A stretch of DNA of 5,218 bases, from contig NZ_JAOZOZ010000035.1 of the NCBI RefSeq assembly GCF_029933015.1, forward strand, positions 9,610 through 14,827. The letters run 5' to 3'. The notes beneath the pieces are model-generated. The model saw only the letters and a list, made by a program, of their open reading frames with translations. It had not been told where the DNA came from and did not search any database. A program made the translations under genes and the position numbers. Positions 5,199-5,218 of the stretch are shown in pieces. The DNA is from Hydrogenimonas sp. (GTDB lineage Bacteria; Campylobacterota; Campylobacteria; Campylobacterales; Hydrogenimonadaceae). Each line of letters opens with the position of its first letter. Position 1 is the stretch's first letter.

Positions 5199-5218
5199 TT
5201 GTGTTCAGGGGATTGAAG

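Larger units (their letters stand above)
5043..5218. other. A/T-rich, repeat-bearing intergenic tail without a clear gene
   Basis: No convincing coding region lies here. Just after proB a 6-bp hairpin, TTTCCC-CTT-GGGAAA (5059-5073), lacks a T-run and is at best a weak terminator. A possible -10 (TATACA, 5086-5091) follows. A 25-codon frame opens at TTG 5139 behind AGGGGGA and closes at 5216, but the start is poor and the product unrecognised. fmt, which follows proB in Campylobacter jejuni, is not present. Two open frames with weak starts run off the right edge, so a gene beginning just outside cannot be excluded. The stretch holds several repeats listed separately. Confidence 0.6.

Noticed and set aside
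5139..5216. 25-codon frame starting at TTG behind AGGGGGA
   Set aside because: Weak start codon, short, no recognisable product and embedded in repeats; the purine run is part of the inverted repeat.

Overview
The window reads as a chromosomal housekeeping segment from a member of the Campylobacterota (Epsilonproteobacteria). The gene order rplU-rpmA-obg-proB, the L21 and L27 sequence types (L27 starting AHKKGQGSTQNNRDS; L21 with a KKRRRKDSKLKRGFRR tail) and a ProB made of the kinase domain alone are all characteristic of that group. Coding regions are fairly G+C rich while the short intergenic gaps are A/T rich, which fits a free-living, possibly thermal or vent-type relative (Hydrogenimonas, Nitratifractor or Sulfurovum-like) better than the low-GC Campylobacter/Helicobacter. 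The genus is inference only.

Layout. Positions 59-1051 hold a tight three-gene cluster on the minus strand: a small charged soluble protein, a two-TM membrane protein and a YchJ-family SEC-C protein, joined by 4-nt and 11-nt overlaps. A 46-bp divergent promoter region (1052-1097) separates it from a plus-strand AEC-family permease (1098-2009). The -10 elements of the two directions overlap, and the permease mRNA is probably leaderless or nearly so. A perfect TGnTATAAT promoter directly behind the permease stop drives ridA (2044-2424). A further TATAAT promoter precedes the ribosomal protein genes rplU (2521-2829) and rpmA (2846-3100). A UUCG-capped hairpin plus a T-run follows rpmA. The T-run runs directly into a TTGACA -35 box of a new promoter for obg (3205-4281), which is translationally coupled to proB (4278-5042) through a GTGA overlap.

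The last 176 bases contain no convincing gene. They are A/T rich and full of short repeats: three CCGATCC/GGATCGG heptamers, a perfect 9-bp inverted repeat, and a gapped TTGAAAA..TCGG direct repeat. In Campylobacter jejuni the operon continues with fmt and birA; here fmt does not follow directly.

How the genes relate: L21 and L27 are 50S subunit proteins and Obg is a GTPase acting in late 50S assembly, so rplU-rpmA-obg is a ribosome-biogenesis unit with an internal terminator/promoter that can uncouple the GTPase from the structural proteins. ProB (proline biosynthesis) is carried along behind Obg. RidA detoxifies reactive enamine/imine intermediates of amino acid metabolism. The minus-strand cluster has no assigned pathway. 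I see no defence system, mobile element, rRNA or tRNA gene. The most open questions are the unknown three-gene cluster and the repeat-rich right edge.
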